The notes: generated by a model from the letters alone, not told the origin. A stretch of DNA of 64,000 nt from Streptomyces aureoverticillatus (GCF_014649395.1 NZ_BMSY01000004.1:186001-250000); one strand, 5' to 3'; counted from the stretch's first letter, positions 17,228-25,742 are shown. Numbers and translations: made by a program.

Positions 17228-18532
17228 ATGACTCATGCATGGCGAATAGGACTGGCCGCGGCCGGTGCTACGGCGGCTGCTGTCGCCACGATGCTCGTGA
17301 ACGCCGAACCGGCAGCCGCGGCGATGCCGTTCGGCTCGGTGAACCCCGGCACCGTGGCGCAGTTCAAGCTCAACCAAGTCGTTTCCGGAGGCGGCGCCAA
17401 CGGCATGGACGCCGCGATCGAGGCGGTGGAGAAGACCGGCGCCGTCAAGAACGTAGACGTCAGTACGCTTCTCAAGACGAGCGGCAACACCGGTATCGCC
17501 GGGCTCTGCCATGACACCGGCCTGTCCGCGAGCCTCAAGCCGAGCGGTTACTGCTGGAAGAAGCAGGACGACACCTCGAGCAGTTGGAACGCCACGGACG
17601 GCGGCTGGACGCCCCAGGGCCTGTCGCTGCCGTACAGCGATTCCGGGGCCCCCGCCGACGGCAAGTGGCAGGGCATCCCCGCCTACGCCGCGACCTGGCA
17701 TCACAGCACCGACATGGGCAACCCCGATCCGACCAAGCGGCGCGGCGACGAGTACGCCCGGCTCACACTGGTGAACGCGGAGAGCGGCACGCCCAACTAT
17801 CACAACCTGCTCCTGGTCCAGCCCAGCAAGGGCGCGGACGGCAAGGGCAACTTCCGTGTGGTTTCCGGCAATCACGTCGACGGTGTCGTCTGGTACGGCG
17901 ACCGTGCCTTCGTCGCCAACGGACGCTACCTCCAGGTCTACGACCTGAGGCACATCTGGAAGCTGAACAAGCAGGCCAAGGAGGTGGGCATCTCTGGCAC
18001 CACCTCGTCGGGCCTCTGGCACAACTACGCCGTCCCGATGGTCGCGATGTACCAGACGACCACCGGCAACACCGCCTGCACCGTCACTTCGGGAACCACT
18101 CCCTGCCTCAACTCCCTCAGCCTGGACCGCACCGGCGGCCAGGACGCCCTCGTCTCGGCCGAGTACAAGAAGGACGCGGCGGGCGGCCGAGTCGTACGCT
18201 GGCCGCTCGACGGCGCGACCAAGCTCCCCCGGGGCAACGCCTCGGCCGCGTACGCCTCCCCGGTCTGGTCCATGCAGGGCGCGGCCACCGACGGCACCAA
18301 CTGGTACATGGCGGGGACCTGTCCCACCGGGGCGGGCGGTGGCACCGCCGACGATCCGTACTCCTGTGTCCACAAGGCACAGGCCGACACCGCGCCGCAC
18401 GTCATGACCGCCGCCCCCGTCTACACCCAGAACCTCAACTACTCCTGGTCCACGGACCGGTTGTGGGGCATCAACGAACGCATCAACACCGCCGCGGGCA
18501 AGCGCGTGGTCTTCTCCGTCAACACACCCTGA
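17228..18532 (+). CDS. Secreted protein of unknown function
   Basis: 434 residues with a clear signal peptide (MTHAWRIGLAAAGATAAAVA...) and AEPAAAAM cleavage region near residue 32. The mature protein has few but regularly placed cysteines (GLCHD, GYCWK, NTACTV, TPCLN, GTCPT, YSCVH), suggesting disulfides. Repeated short strands ending in YDLRHIWKL- and LWGINERI-type motifs suggest a beta-propeller or other all-beta fold. It is known as a conserved secreted hypothetical in streptomycetes. Nothing around it gives a function. Confidence 0.75.
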   Translation: MTHAWRIGLAAAGATAAAVATMLVNAEPAAAAMPFGSVNPGTVAQFKLNQVVSGGGANGMDAAIEAVEKTGAVKNVDVSTLLKTSGNTGIAGLCHDTGLSASLKPSGYCWKKQDDTSSSWNATDGGWTPQGLSLPYSDSGAPADGKWQGIPAYAATWHHSTDMGNPDPTKRRGDEYARLTLVNAESGTPNYHNLLLVQPSKGADGKGNFRVVSGNHVDGVVWYGDRAFVANGRYLQVYDLRHIWKLNKQAKEVGISGTTSSGLWHNYAVPMVAMYQTTTGNTACTVTSGTTPCLNSLSLDRTGGQDALVSAEYKKDAAGGRVVRWPLDGATKLPRGNASAAYASPVWSMQGAATDGTNWYMAGTCPTGAGGGTADDPYSCVHKAQADTAPHVMTAAPVYTQNLNYSWSTDRLWGINERINTAAGKRVVFSVNTP

Positions 18533-18547
18533 CGCCGCCGGCGGAGC

Positions 18548-19198
18548 TCAGGTCAGGTCGTTCAATTCGGCCGTGAAGAGCAGCGCGGGGTCGAATCCCA
18601 TCCCGGTGAAGTGGCCCGCGAGTTCGAGGGACAGGACGCCGTGCAGGCGGGTCCAGCAGGACAGGGCCCGGTGGAGGGTGGCGGACGGGGCGGGGTGCCC
18701 GTCCGCCCACTTCCGGTGGTCCGCGAGGTGCGCGTCGAACGGCGTCTCGGGGCCGCCCTCGGAGGGCAGCCCGGCGTACGCGTCCAGCAGGGTCGTCATG
18801 ATCTCGGAGGCGATCGTGGTGACGTCGTCCGGGGCGTGATAGCCCGGGACAGGGGTGCCGTAGACGAGGAAGTACCGCTGTGGGTCCTCGAGCGCCCATC
18901 CGCGCAGCGCGTGCGCCAGCGCGGACACGTCGGCACCGGATTCCGCGGCCGTGCGGAAGGTGTCGGCCAGGCTGCGGTACGCGTCCCTGATGAGCGCGGT
19001 GATCAACTCGTCGCGGTTGGCGAAGTAGCGGTAGAGCGCGGGGCCGCTCACGCCCATCCGCTTGGCGATCGCGTTGAGGGAGAGCGCGGACGCGCCCGCT
19101 GTGGCGATCTGCTCCCACGCGTGTTCCTTGATCTCCGCACGCACCTGGGCGCGGTAGCGCTCGCGCGGGGTCGTGCCCGTGTCCCCCATGGCCGCCAC
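18548..19198 (-). CDS. TetR-family transcriptional regulator
   Basis: 216-residue TetR repressor. The N-terminal helix-turn-helix (ASALSLNAIAKRMGVSGPAL then YRYFANRDELI) is followed by a C-terminal ligand domain of the TetR_C_33/WHG type (GWALEDPQRYFLVYGTPVPG). It is divergent from the small membrane protein at 19371, with a perfect operator overlapping that gene's promoter. Its ligand is unknown. Confidence 0.92.
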   Translation of the reverse strand: MAAMGDTGTTPRERYRAQVRAEIKEHAWEQIATAGASALSLNAIAKRMGVSGPALYRYFANRDELITALIRDAYRSLADTFRTAAESGADVSALAHALRGWALEDPQRYFLVYGTPVPGYHAPDDVTTIASEIMTTLLDAYAGLPSEGGPETPFDAHLADHRKWADGHPAPSATLHRALSCWTRLHGVLSLELAGHFTGMGFDPALLFTAELNDLT

Positions 19199-19274
19199 CT
19201 CTCCGCGTTTTTGGCGTCTACGTGTCCACGCGACGAATGCTTCAAGTTTCCGTTAGAGGTTATCACCCAAGCTC

Positions 19275-19316
19275 TTGACGCTCGTCGCTCACCGACGTTA
19301 GAACTTATAACTAACG
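19275..19316 (+). promoter_or_regulatory. Promoter with TetR operator over the -10 box
   Basis: TTGACG (-35, 19275-19280), a 17-bp spacer, and a TTAGAA-like -10. The inverted repeat CGTTAG-N9-CTAACG (19296-19316) covers the -10 region. A related half-site, CCGTTAGAGGTTATC, lies about 50 bp upstream at about 19250. This is the layout expected for repression by the neighbouring TetR protein. Confidence 0.6.
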
Positions 19317-19370
19317 GCAAGGCTTCTCGCACCGCCTGGATGCGACCTGCCCACACACGAGGAGAACGTC

Positions 19371-19724
19371 ATGTCCGCTGCCTCATCCGCACCCCTCGCC
19401 CACCCCGGCCGTCGCACTCCGCGGCCCGTGACCGTCTCCGCCTGGGCGGCGCCCGTCATGGTGGTCGGCCAGTTCGCCCTGATCGCGGTCGTGCCGGTGA
19501 CGATCGCGCTGGTCGGCAGCCTGCTCCGCGCTCGCGACCGAGCGGTTCGCCGGGCGGCCGCGGCGCTCGCCGTCGCGTACGCGATTCCGCTCACGGTGTG
19601 GCTGGCGCGGCCCGACGGGGCGCCGAGTCTGTCCAAGGACATCCACCCGGCGTTCGTCGGGGTGATCGTCGCCGCGTCCGCCGTGCTCATCGTCACCATC
19701 CGCCGGACCCGCAGCTCAAAGTGA
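19371..19724 (+). CDS. Small integral membrane protein
   Basis: 117 residues with three hydrophobic helices (about 20-42 AAPVMVVGQFALIAVVPVTI, 58-75, 93-110) and a basic C-terminal RRTRSSK. ATG 19371 is preceded by GAGGAGAACGTC. It is the apparent target of the divergent TetR repressor. No family was recognised; size and topology would fit a small permease subunit or membrane-stress protein, which is only a guess. Confidence 0.75.
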   Translation: MSAASSAPLAHPGRRTPRPVTVSAWAAPVMVVGQFALIAVVPVTIALVGSLLRARDRAVRRAAAALAVAYAIPLTVWLARPDGAPSLSKDIHPAFVGVIVAASAVLIVTIRRTRSSK

Positions 19725-19827
19725 CCCAACGTGGATGACGGGGGTGAAGAGCCTGCCCGTCCGGAGCGGCGGGCCAGGGCAAAGAGGAGTACCCACTCCT
19801 TGCCACTTTCAACTTATAGCGCACAGG

Positions 19828-19846
19828 GGGGCTTGCGGCAAGGCCC
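19828..19846 (+). promoter_or_regulatory. Rifamycin-associated element (RAE)
   Basis: GGGGCTTGCGGCAAGGCCC is a 19-bp inverted-repeat element that I recognise as the RAE found before rifampicin-inactivating genes and helR in actinomycetes. Flanking bases extend the symmetry (19826-19848). It lies 60 bp before the glycosyltransferase relic and about 205 bp before helR, and marks rifamycin-inducible expression. Confidence 0.85.
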
Positions 19847-19906
19847 CCGTCGTACCGCAGAATCACTGGCCAAAGCCAGTACCTGCGGGAATCGGAGATT
19901 CACCAA

Positions 19907-20047
19907 GTGCGTGTGTTGTTGTCGGTTTACAGATCGTGCGGTGACGTCGAGCCGCTGGTGGGACTCTCACCACGCTCGCGGGCGCACGGCGCCGAAGTGC
20001 GGGTATGCGCGCCCAATTCCGCAGACGCGGCCTCGGATCGGAGCTGA
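19907..20047 (+). pseudogene. N-terminal relic of a rifamycin-type glycosyltransferase
   Basis: A GTG start behind CGGAG opens a 46-codon frame beginning VRVLLSVYRSCGDVEPLVGL and continuing to GAEVRVCAP. This is the N-terminal beta-strand and first helix of macrolide/rifamycin UDP-glycosyltransferases (family form MRVLLSTYGSRGDVEPLVGL...GAEVRVCAPP). It then runs into a stop four bases before the helR ATG, so some 350-370 residues are missing. Its place directly after the RAE, where rgt genes normally sit, supports identification as an rgt stub left by deletion. It may still act as a short leader reading frame coupled to helR. Confidence 0.7.
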
Positions 20048-20051
20048 TGAC

Positions 20052-22235
20052 ATGAATCCCCTGACCATCAGTGCGTTCAACCTTCCCGACCGCCTCTCCC
20101 CCAAGGCCGACCCGAAGCTGATCGACGCCGATGAGCGGCACTTCGCCGCCATCGCGGAGAGCCTCGAGCAGGCGATCGCCGAAGTGTCCGAGCGCCTCGA
20201 CGCCCTGCGCAGGGCACCCGGCGGCATCGGCCGGGAGGCGATGGACCGGGACACGGAGATCCACCGGCTGACCGGCCGTCTGCGTGCCTTGCGGCGCTTC
20301 GGTTTGGACCTGTGCCTCGGACACGTCGTCAGCACCGACGACGCCGAGCCCGTGTACGTAGGACGACTCGGCCTCACCGACAGCGCGGGGCGCCGGCTGC
20401 TGCTCGACTGGCGCTCGCCCGCGGCCGAGCCGTTCTTCGCGGCGACCCACGCCAACCCGATGGGTCTGGCGAGCCGTCGCAGGTATCGCTGGACCGGCGG
20501 ACGGATCAGCGACTACTGGGACGAGGTGTTCACCTCGGACGGGCTGGAAGGGCACGCCGCCCTGGACGACCAGTCCGCCTTCATCGCCAGCCTGGGCGGC
20601 AAGCGGTCGTCCCGGATGCGCGATGTGCTCGGCACCATCCAGTCCGATCAGGACGCCATCATCCGGGCGGGATCCCGCGGCGCCCTCGTCGTCGACGGCG
20701 GTCCGGGTACGGGGAAGACCGTCGTCGCCCTGCACCGCGCCGCCTACCTCCTCTACTCCGACCCCCGCCTCGGTCACCGCCGTGGCGGCGTACTGTTCGT
20801 CGGTCCGCACCGGCCCTATCTGGACTACGTCGCCGACGTCCTCCCCAGCCTCGGAGAGGAAGGCGTACAGACCTGCATCGTCCGGGACCTCGTCGCCGAG
20901 GGAGCCGAAGCACCGGTCGAGGCCGATCCGGAGGTGGCGCTGCTGAAGTCGTCCGCGGACATGGTGAAGGCGATCGAACCCGCCGTCGGCATCTACGAAG
21001 AGCCGCCGACCAAGGGGATGACGGTCTCGACCCACTGGTCCGACATCTGGCTCAGCGCCGACGACTGGGCGGCGGCGTTCGAAGCACCGGAGCCCGGCAC
21101 TCCGCACAACGAAGGCCGTGAACAGGTCTGGGAGGAGCTGGTCACGATCCTGCTGGACAAGCACGACGGCGGATACGACGGCGAAGACGTCCCGCCCGAG
21201 CTGTTCCGGAAGTCGCTGCGGCAGAACAGGGAACTGGTCACGACCCTCAACCGCGCGTGGCCGATGCTCGAAGCCACCGACCTCGTCGGTGACCTCTGGA
21301 CCGTACCCGCCTATCTGCGCAAGTGCGCTCCCTGGCTCAGCCGCGACGAGGTGCGCAAGCTGCAGCGCGCCGACGCCCAGGCGTGGACGGTGTCGGATCT
21401 GCCGCTCCTGGACGCCGCGCGGCATCGGCTCGGTGACCCCGAGGCGGCCAGGCAGAAGCGTCGGCAGGAGGCCGTCCTCGACGCCCAGCGCGAGCGCATG
21501 GCGCAGGTCGTCGACAACCTGATCGACGCCGTATCCACCTCGGGGGCCGACGGTGACGACGGCGAAGGTCTAGTGACGATGCTGCGCGGCCACGACGCCC
21601 AGGTCAGCCTGGTCGACGAGTCCGAACTGCCCACCGCCGACCCGGATGTGCTCGCCGGCCCGTTCGCGCACATCGTCGTGGACGAGGCTCAGGAACTGAC
21701 CGACGCGGAGTGGCAGATGCTGCTGCTGCGCTGTCCGTCCCGGAGCTTCACCGTCGTCGGGGACCGTGCCCAGGCCCGGCACGGGTTCACGGAGTCGTGG
21801 GAGGAGCGGCTCGAACGGGTCGGGCTCGGCCGGATCGAGGTGGCCCCGTTGAGCGTCAACTACCGGACGCCGGAGGAGGTGATGACGGAGGCCGAGCGGG
21901 TCATCCGGGCGGCACTCCCGGACGCCAACGTGCCGACCTCCATCCGCACCAGCGGCATCCCCGTCGTCCACGGATCCGTCGCGGAACGGGACTCGATCCT
22001 CGACGACTGGCTCACCGCACACGCCGACGGGGTCGCGTGCGTCATCGGCGACCCCACATTCCGCTCGACACCTCGCGTCCGGTCGCTGACCCCGGAACTG
22101 TCGAAGGGGCTCGAGTTCGACCTCGTCGTCCTCGTGGACCCGGAGGCGTTCGGTGAGGGCATCGAGGGGGCGGTCGACCGCTATGTAGCGATGAGCCGGG
22201 CGACCCAGCAACTCGTCATCCTCACAAGCTCCTGA
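20052..22235 (+). CDS. helR: HelR, HelD-like RNA polymerase-associated rifamycin-resistance ATPase
   Basis: 727-residue superfamily 1 helicase-like protein. It has an N-terminal coiled coil (residues about 25-80), Walker A GGPGTGKTVVALHRAAYLLY near 215, Walker B VDEAQELTDAEW near 543, motif GDRAQARHGF and a final SKGLEFDLVVLVDPEAFGEG. HelR proteins displace rifamycins from RNA polymerase, giving resistance; they are HelD relatives that insert arms into the polymerase channels. The ATG at 20052 starts the conserved MNPLTISAFNLPDRL; a longer frame runs through the RAE region and is rejected. The upstream RAE supports the assignment. Confidence 0.92.
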   Translation: MNPLTISAFNLPDRLSPKADPKLIDADERHFAAIAESLEQAIAEVSERLDALRRAPGGIGREAMDRDTEIHRLTGRLRALRRFGLDLCLGHVVSTDDAEPVYVGRLGLTDSAGRRLLLDWRSPAAEPFFAATHANPMGLASRRRYRWTGGRISDYWDEVFTSDGLEGHAALDDQSAFIASLGGKRSSRMRDVLGTIQSDQDAIIRAGSRGALVVDGGPGTGKTVVALHRAAYLLYSDPRLGHRRGGVLFVGPHRPYLDYVADVLPSLGEEGVQTCIVRDLVAEGAEAPVEADPEVALLKSSADMVKAIEPAVGIYEEPPTKGMTVSTHWSDIWLSADDWAAAFEAPEPGTPHNEGREQVWEELVTILLDKHDGGYDGEDVPPELFRKSLRQNRELVTTLNRAWPMLEATDLVGDLWTVPAYLRKCAPWLSRDEVRKLQRADAQAWTVSDLPLLDAARHRLGDPEAARQKRRQEAVLDAQRERMAQVVDNLIDAVSTSGADGDDGEGLVTMLRGHDAQVSLVDESELPTADPDVLAGPFAHIVVDEAQELTDAEWQMLLLRCPSRSFTVVGDRAQARHGFTESWEERLERVGLGRIEVAPLSVNYRTPEEVMTEAERVIRAALPDANVPTSIRTSGIPVVHGSVAERDSILDDWLTAHADGVACVIGDPTFRSTPRVRSLTPELSKGLEFDLVVLVDPEAFGEGIEGAVDRYVAMSRATQQLVILTSS

Positions 22236-22267
22236 CGTCAGCCGGACGGACGCCTCACTCGGCCTGG

Positions 22268-22294
22268 GCGAGGGGGGCTCCGATCCCCCCTCGC
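22268..22294. terminator. Hairpin between helR and hydrolase
   Basis: Perfect 10-bp stem GCGAGGGGGG / CCCCCCTCGC with a 7-nt loop, between convergent genes; a bidirectional terminator. Confidence 0.8.
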
Positions 22295-22330
22295 ACCAGC
22301 CAGGCACCGGCAAGTCGCCCGATCGCCCGA

Positions 22331-23215
22331 TCAGTGACCGTTGTCCCCCAGCACCTGGTGCAACGCCTTAGCGAAGTCCTCCGGGGCTCCGTGCTGGCCG
22401 TACTCGCCGCCGAGGAATCCGCCGTGGTGGCTGGGGAACACGGTCAGGTCGACGCCGAGTCGGGTGGCGATCTGAGCCGCCGCCCGGGCGGCGAGCTCGC
22501 CCTCGGACTCCTGGCCGGCCGCGACGACGATGCGCGTGGAGGCGGCGCGCAAGGCGGCGAAGTCGGGCTGGTAGCCGGTGCAGGCCAGCAGGTTCTGGGC
22601 CAGCAGCGGGTCGTCACGCGAGCCGTTGTCCTGCGTCGGCAGCCCGAAGTCGGCGGGGTCGGGCACGGGCTCGTCCGCCCAGTCGGCGGGGAAGGGGCCC
22701 TTCCGGCTGGACACCGCGATGAACTTCGCCATTCCGGGGCCCGCCCCGTCGCGCTGGTACGTGGCGTGGATGTCCGCGATGGCCGCCAGCGCCTCTTCAC
22801 GGTCCTGGAGTACCTGGGCCGTCGGTGGTTCGTGCGCGACGAGCGTACGCACCAGTTCGCCGTGCCGCTCCACGAGAGCGAGCATGTTGACGGCTCCGCC
22901 GCTGCTCGCGAACACGTCGACCGGCCCCGCTCCGAGTGCCTCGATCACCCGCCGCAGGTCGTCGGCGTGCTCCTGGGGCGTCAACTCCCCGGCGCCGTCG
23001 TGCCGTTGGCTGCGCCCCGTACCCCTTGGGTCGTACGTCACGACCGTACGGTCGGTGAAGTGCGAGGCCAGCGTGGCGAACCCGGCGGCGTCCATGGGCG
23101 AGGCGACCAGGAACAGGATGTTCTCATCCGTCACGCCGCCGGTCCGGCCGCCGCGGATGTCGTAGCACAGGGTGGCTCCGGGCACGGTCAGGGTGCGGGT
23201 CTCTGCCTCGGCCAT
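22331..23215 (-). CDS. Alpha/beta hydrolase
   Basis: 294-residue alpha/beta-hydrolase. The nucleophile elbow is VFASSGGAVNML (Ser in the ASSGG turn); TYDPRGTGRSQ is the usual post-strand 4 oxyanion region; SHHGGFLG near the C-terminus carries the catalytic His. The start at 23215 has GAGGAGCG 9-10 bases upstream; two in-frame upstream Met codons are possible. It is related to streptomycete hydrolases often annotated as epoxide hydrolase- or lactonase-like. Substrate unknown. Confidence 0.85.
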   Translation of the reverse strand: MAEAETRTLTVPGATLCYDIRGGRTGGVTDENILFLVASPMDAAGFATLASHFTDRTVVTYDPRGTGRSQRHDGAGELTPQEHADDLRRVIEALGAGPVDVFASSGGAVNMLALVERHGELVRTLVAHEPPTAQVLQDREEALAAIADIHATYQRDGAGPGMAKFIAVSSRKGPFPADWADEPVPDPADFGLPTQDNGSRDDPLLAQNLLACTGYQPDFAALRAASTRIVVAAGQESEGELAARAAAQIATRLGVDLTVFPSHHGGFLGGEYGQHGAPEDFAKALHQVLGDNGH

Positions 23216-23463
23216 GATTGTTCGCTCCTCGGTCGCGTCGGTCATCGCGTGGTTGTCGTTGTGAAGTAGGACCGTCGACGTCACGAGGATTCATCGCTCC
23301 GCGCCGAAGTTGTTGGTGTCAACCCGGGCAGCAACAGATCCCTGGGCTCCCACGACAGGGGAATGATCAACTCGCCCCCGGGGGACCCCATGGGCAGTTA
23401 CCCCTCGGGCCGCGCGTCACTGCGCCCCGACCGCGGCCCGAAAGGGCCACCACGGCAGCGCCC

Positions 23464-23907
23464 TCACGGCGAGTTGGGCGAGGGCGGCCGACCCCACGGC
23501 GCCTCCAAGGTCGCCCGCAGGGCATCGACCGTATCCCGGCCGATGCGCTCGGCAAGCTGCTCTTCCAGCCGCTCAAGGATGATGCCGGCCTGGTGGTGCG
23601 CGCGTTGCCCCTCCTCGGTGCGCCGAATCAGCCGCTGTCGGGCGGACGCGGGGTCCGGAACCTGTTCGAGCAGGCCGGCGGCGACCAAGGCGTGCACCGC
23701 CTGGTGCGCGGTCTGCCGGGTCACACTCATGCGCCGGGCCAGCTCGGACACCGTGGTGCCGTCGTCGTCCAGCACGGCGAAGAGCTGGGCCTGCGTCGGG
23801 GACACCGGCGCGGCTCCGGCCGCTTCCATGGCAGCCAGCAGGCCTTCTTCGAACCAGCGCCGGGCGTCACCGAGCAGCTGGGGGAGGTTGCGGCGGGTGG
23901 ACTGCAT
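23464..23907 (-). CDS. MarR-family transcriptional regulator
   Basis: 147-residue MarR protein. The helix-turn-helix is TTVSELARRMSVTRQTAHQA and the wing carries RRTEEGQRAH. It is divergent from the quercetinase-like cupin at 24030, with a perfect palindrome between. In other bacteria MarR proteins control quercetinases in response to flavonoids, which makes flavonoid sensing plausible here. Its operator half-site TGTCAG is the same as that of the first MarR in this window. Confidence 0.9.
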   Translation of the reverse strand: MQSTRRNLPQLLGDARRWFEEGLLAAMEAAGAAPVSPTQAQLFAVLDDDGTTVSELARRMSVTRQTAHQAVHALVAAGLLEQVPDPASARQRLIRRTEEGQRAHHQAGIILERLEEQLAERIGRDTVDALRATLEAPWGRPPSPNSP

Positions 23908-23980
23908 CTGTTCCTCACGAGGGGGCCGGGCTCGTATCCAGCGCTTGATCAGCGACAGCCTCTCATGTCACGCTGCCTTC

Positions 23981-23999
23981 ATGTCAGGCTACCTGACAT
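23981..23999. promoter_or_regulatory. MarR operator upstream of the quercetinase-like gene
   Basis: ATGTCAGGCTACCTGACAT is a perfect 19-bp palindrome (8-bp arms, 3-nt centre), 30 bp before the cupin ATG. A lone TCATGTCA half-site lies 17 bp upstream (23963-23970). Confidence 0.7.
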
Positions 24000-24029
24000 T
24001 CACACGGGAGCTCTATCAAAGGAGACGGC

Positions 24030-24587
24030 ATGACCATCGAGTACGCCACCCGCTACCGGCAGGCATCACGCATACCCGCGGAGCCGGGCAAGCCCTACTT
24101 CATCGAGAAGGGCGAGGGGGACCGCGCCCATCTGTTCGGCGACCTGATCACCATCTACGCTGGCGGGGAGCAGACCGAGAACACCTTCAATTTCTTCACC
24201 GTCGAAGGCCCCAAGGGTGACGTCATCCCGGCCCACCTGCACACCGACACCCACGAGGTCTTCTACATCACCCAGGGCGCCGTCCGGCTGTTCGTCGAGG
24301 ACACCGAGGGCAACCAGCAGGAAAAGCTCCTCACCCCCGGCGACTTCGGCTTCGTACCCAAGAACTGCCGCCACGCCTACCGCATGGAGCGCCACCACAG
24401 CCAGGTCGTCGGCGTCGCCGCCGGCCCGGGAGGAACCTTCGAGCGGTTCTTCGAGAACCTCGGCGCACCCGCGGAACAACTCGGCCTGCCACACCAGCCC
24501 GTCGTCCCGGAACCCCACAAGTTCGCCAGCGTCCCCGAGCAGTACGACGTGCGCTTCCTGCCGGACCACCGGTGGTCTACTTTGTGA
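24030..24587 (+). CDS. queD: Quercetin 2,3-dioxygenase-like monocupin
   Basis: 185-residue single-cupin protein. The four metal ligands of the streptomycete monocupin quercetinase are present at the expected numbers: His69, His71, Glu76 in PAHLHTDTHEVF and His115 in VPKNCRHAYRME. Length also matches (about 186). Such enzymes open the flavonol C-ring with release of CO using a divalent metal (often Ni or Co). Start 24030 has AAAGGAG 8 bases upstream. The divergent MarR and palindrome suggest induction by flavonoids. The exact substrate is inferred from ligand spacing and length only. Confidence 0.85.
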   Translation: MTIEYATRYRQASRIPAEPGKPYFIEKGEGDRAHLFGDLITIYAGGEQTENTFNFFTVEGPKGDVIPAHLHTDTHEVFYITQGAVRLFVEDTEGNQQEKLLTPGDFGFVPKNCRHAYRMERHHSQVVGVAAGPGGTFERFFENLGAPAEQLGLPHQPVVPEPHKFASVPEQYDVRFLPDHRWSTL

Positions 24588-24623
24588 TCTGGCTTTCGGG
24601 CGGCACTGAACCGGAAGTCAACG

Positions 24624-24830
24624 TCAGCACTCCCCGCCCCACTTGGCATACTTCAGCGTGGCGGAGCCCGGGATCTTGACCCAGGTTTTGGAGTCCGGCG
24701 GGTGGTGGAGGCAACCCTTCTTCGTTGAGCCGTCCCCCCTCACCTTGTAGCGAATGTGGTCCGCGCCCGGGTATCGCTTGCCGTTGTTGAAGATCGCGAG
24801 CCCTCGGTAGGAGCTCCAGCCGGTGATCAC
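24624..24830 (-). CDS. Small Cys/Tyr-rich protein, probably truncated
   Basis: 68 residues starting at a GTG (ITGWSSYRGLAIFNNGKRYPG...) and ending KGCLHHPPDSKTWV ... LKYAKWGGEC. The two cysteines and aromatic-rich beta pattern look like the mature part of a small secreted streptomycete protein. No signal peptide or good ribosome site is present, so it may be a 5'-truncated remnant in this scarred region. Family not recognised. Confidence 0.35.
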   Translation of the reverse strand: MITGWSSYRGLAIFNNGKRYPGADHIRYKVRGDGSTKKGCLHHPPDSKTWVKIPGSATLKYAKWGGEC

Positions 24831-24875
24831 GGCCGGGTCGGCTCCCGGTCGTCGTTGTCGTGAGCAGCCCCGGCG

Positions 24876-25742
24876 TCAGGCCGTCCGGATCCGGTCCCGC
24901 ACCTCCGGCCGCACCTCGAACCCGGCCGCCTTGTACGTGGCGACGCCGCCGACGTTGGAACTCGGCGTGCATACACGGACGCTCGACGAGCCCATCTCCC
25001 GCAGCGCGGCCGCCCCGGCCACGGTTATTGCCCGGCCGTAGCCGCGACCACGGTGGTCCTCGTGGACACCCATCGGCTCGACCAGCCCCGGCTTCCCCGG
25101 GCCGGCCGACCACACCGTCGCCACCGCCGCCACGCTGCCCTGGTCGTCATAGGCGCCCAGGCAGCGGGCGTCGGCGTAGAACGGTCCCGCCGACATCGCG
25201 TGCCAGTACTCGCGCGTAGGACGCGAGGTGTTGAACGCCGACCGCAGGACGTCGGCGAAGTCCTGCGCCTGCTCCGGGCCGATCGACTTGATCCGCACGC
25301 CGGGGTCCTCCACCGGCTCGGTGAGGTCGCGGAAGAGCGGCGTCCACGGCTCGCCGACGCCCCAGCCCTCCTTGCCGAGCAGGTCGTGGAGCAGCAGGCC
25401 CAGCGGCGCCTCGACGGACACCGCTCCTTCCGGCAGCACGCCGCGCTCAGGCAGCGAGAGGTCCTGGACAAGCCGCCGCGCCAAGTCCTCATCCTGGAAA
25501 GCGTCCGGAGCGACCGTCATCCGCACCAGCGTCGGCGAGTCGAGCATCCCGACCGCGAGAATCCGCCCGCCCCTACTCCAGGTCCGGACCACCGCGGCCG
25601 TCTCGGCCGTTCCGAACCGGTAGTTCCAGCCGATGTCTCCGGAATGCAACTGCATCGGCGCTTCGTCGTACTGCCACTCCCGCAGCGCGGCCATGGCCTC
25701 GCGTACCCCGTCGACAGTCGGCGTACCCAGCACAATCGTCAT
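24876..25742 (-). CDS. GNAT N-acetyltransferase with N-terminal domain
   Basis: 288 residues. The C-terminal half is a GNAT fold with the acetyl-CoA pyrophosphate loop HEDHRGRGYGRAITVAG (about 240-256) and a family-typical end NVGGVATYKAAGFEVRPEVR. The N-terminal 130 residues form a second, degenerate GNAT-like half with no clear CoA loop. ATG 25742 is favoured, with GGAG 15-18 bases upstream; an ATG at 25763 is possible. Substrate unknown. The gene abuts an ISL3 remnant upstream, so its native promoter may be lost. Confidence 0.8.
   Translation of the reverse strand: MTIVLGTPTVDGVREAMAALREWQYDEAPMQLHSGDIGWNYRFGTAETAAVVRTWSRGGRILAVGMLDSPTLVRMTVAPDAFQDEDLARRLVQDLSLPERGVLPEGAVSVEAPLGLLLHDLLGKEGWGVGEPWTPLFRDLTEPVEDPGVRIKSIGPEQAQDFADVLRSAFNTSRPTREYWHAMSAGPFYADARCLGAYDDQGSVAAVATVWSAGPGKPGLVEPMGVHEDHRGRGYGRAITVAGAAALREMGSSSVRVCTPSSNVGGVATYKAAGFEVRPEVRDRIRTA

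Noticed and set aside
19731-22235. 834-codon version of HelR
   Set aside because: The extra 107 residues are low-complexity and cross the RAE and glycosyltransferase relic; conserved HelR sequence starts at 20052.
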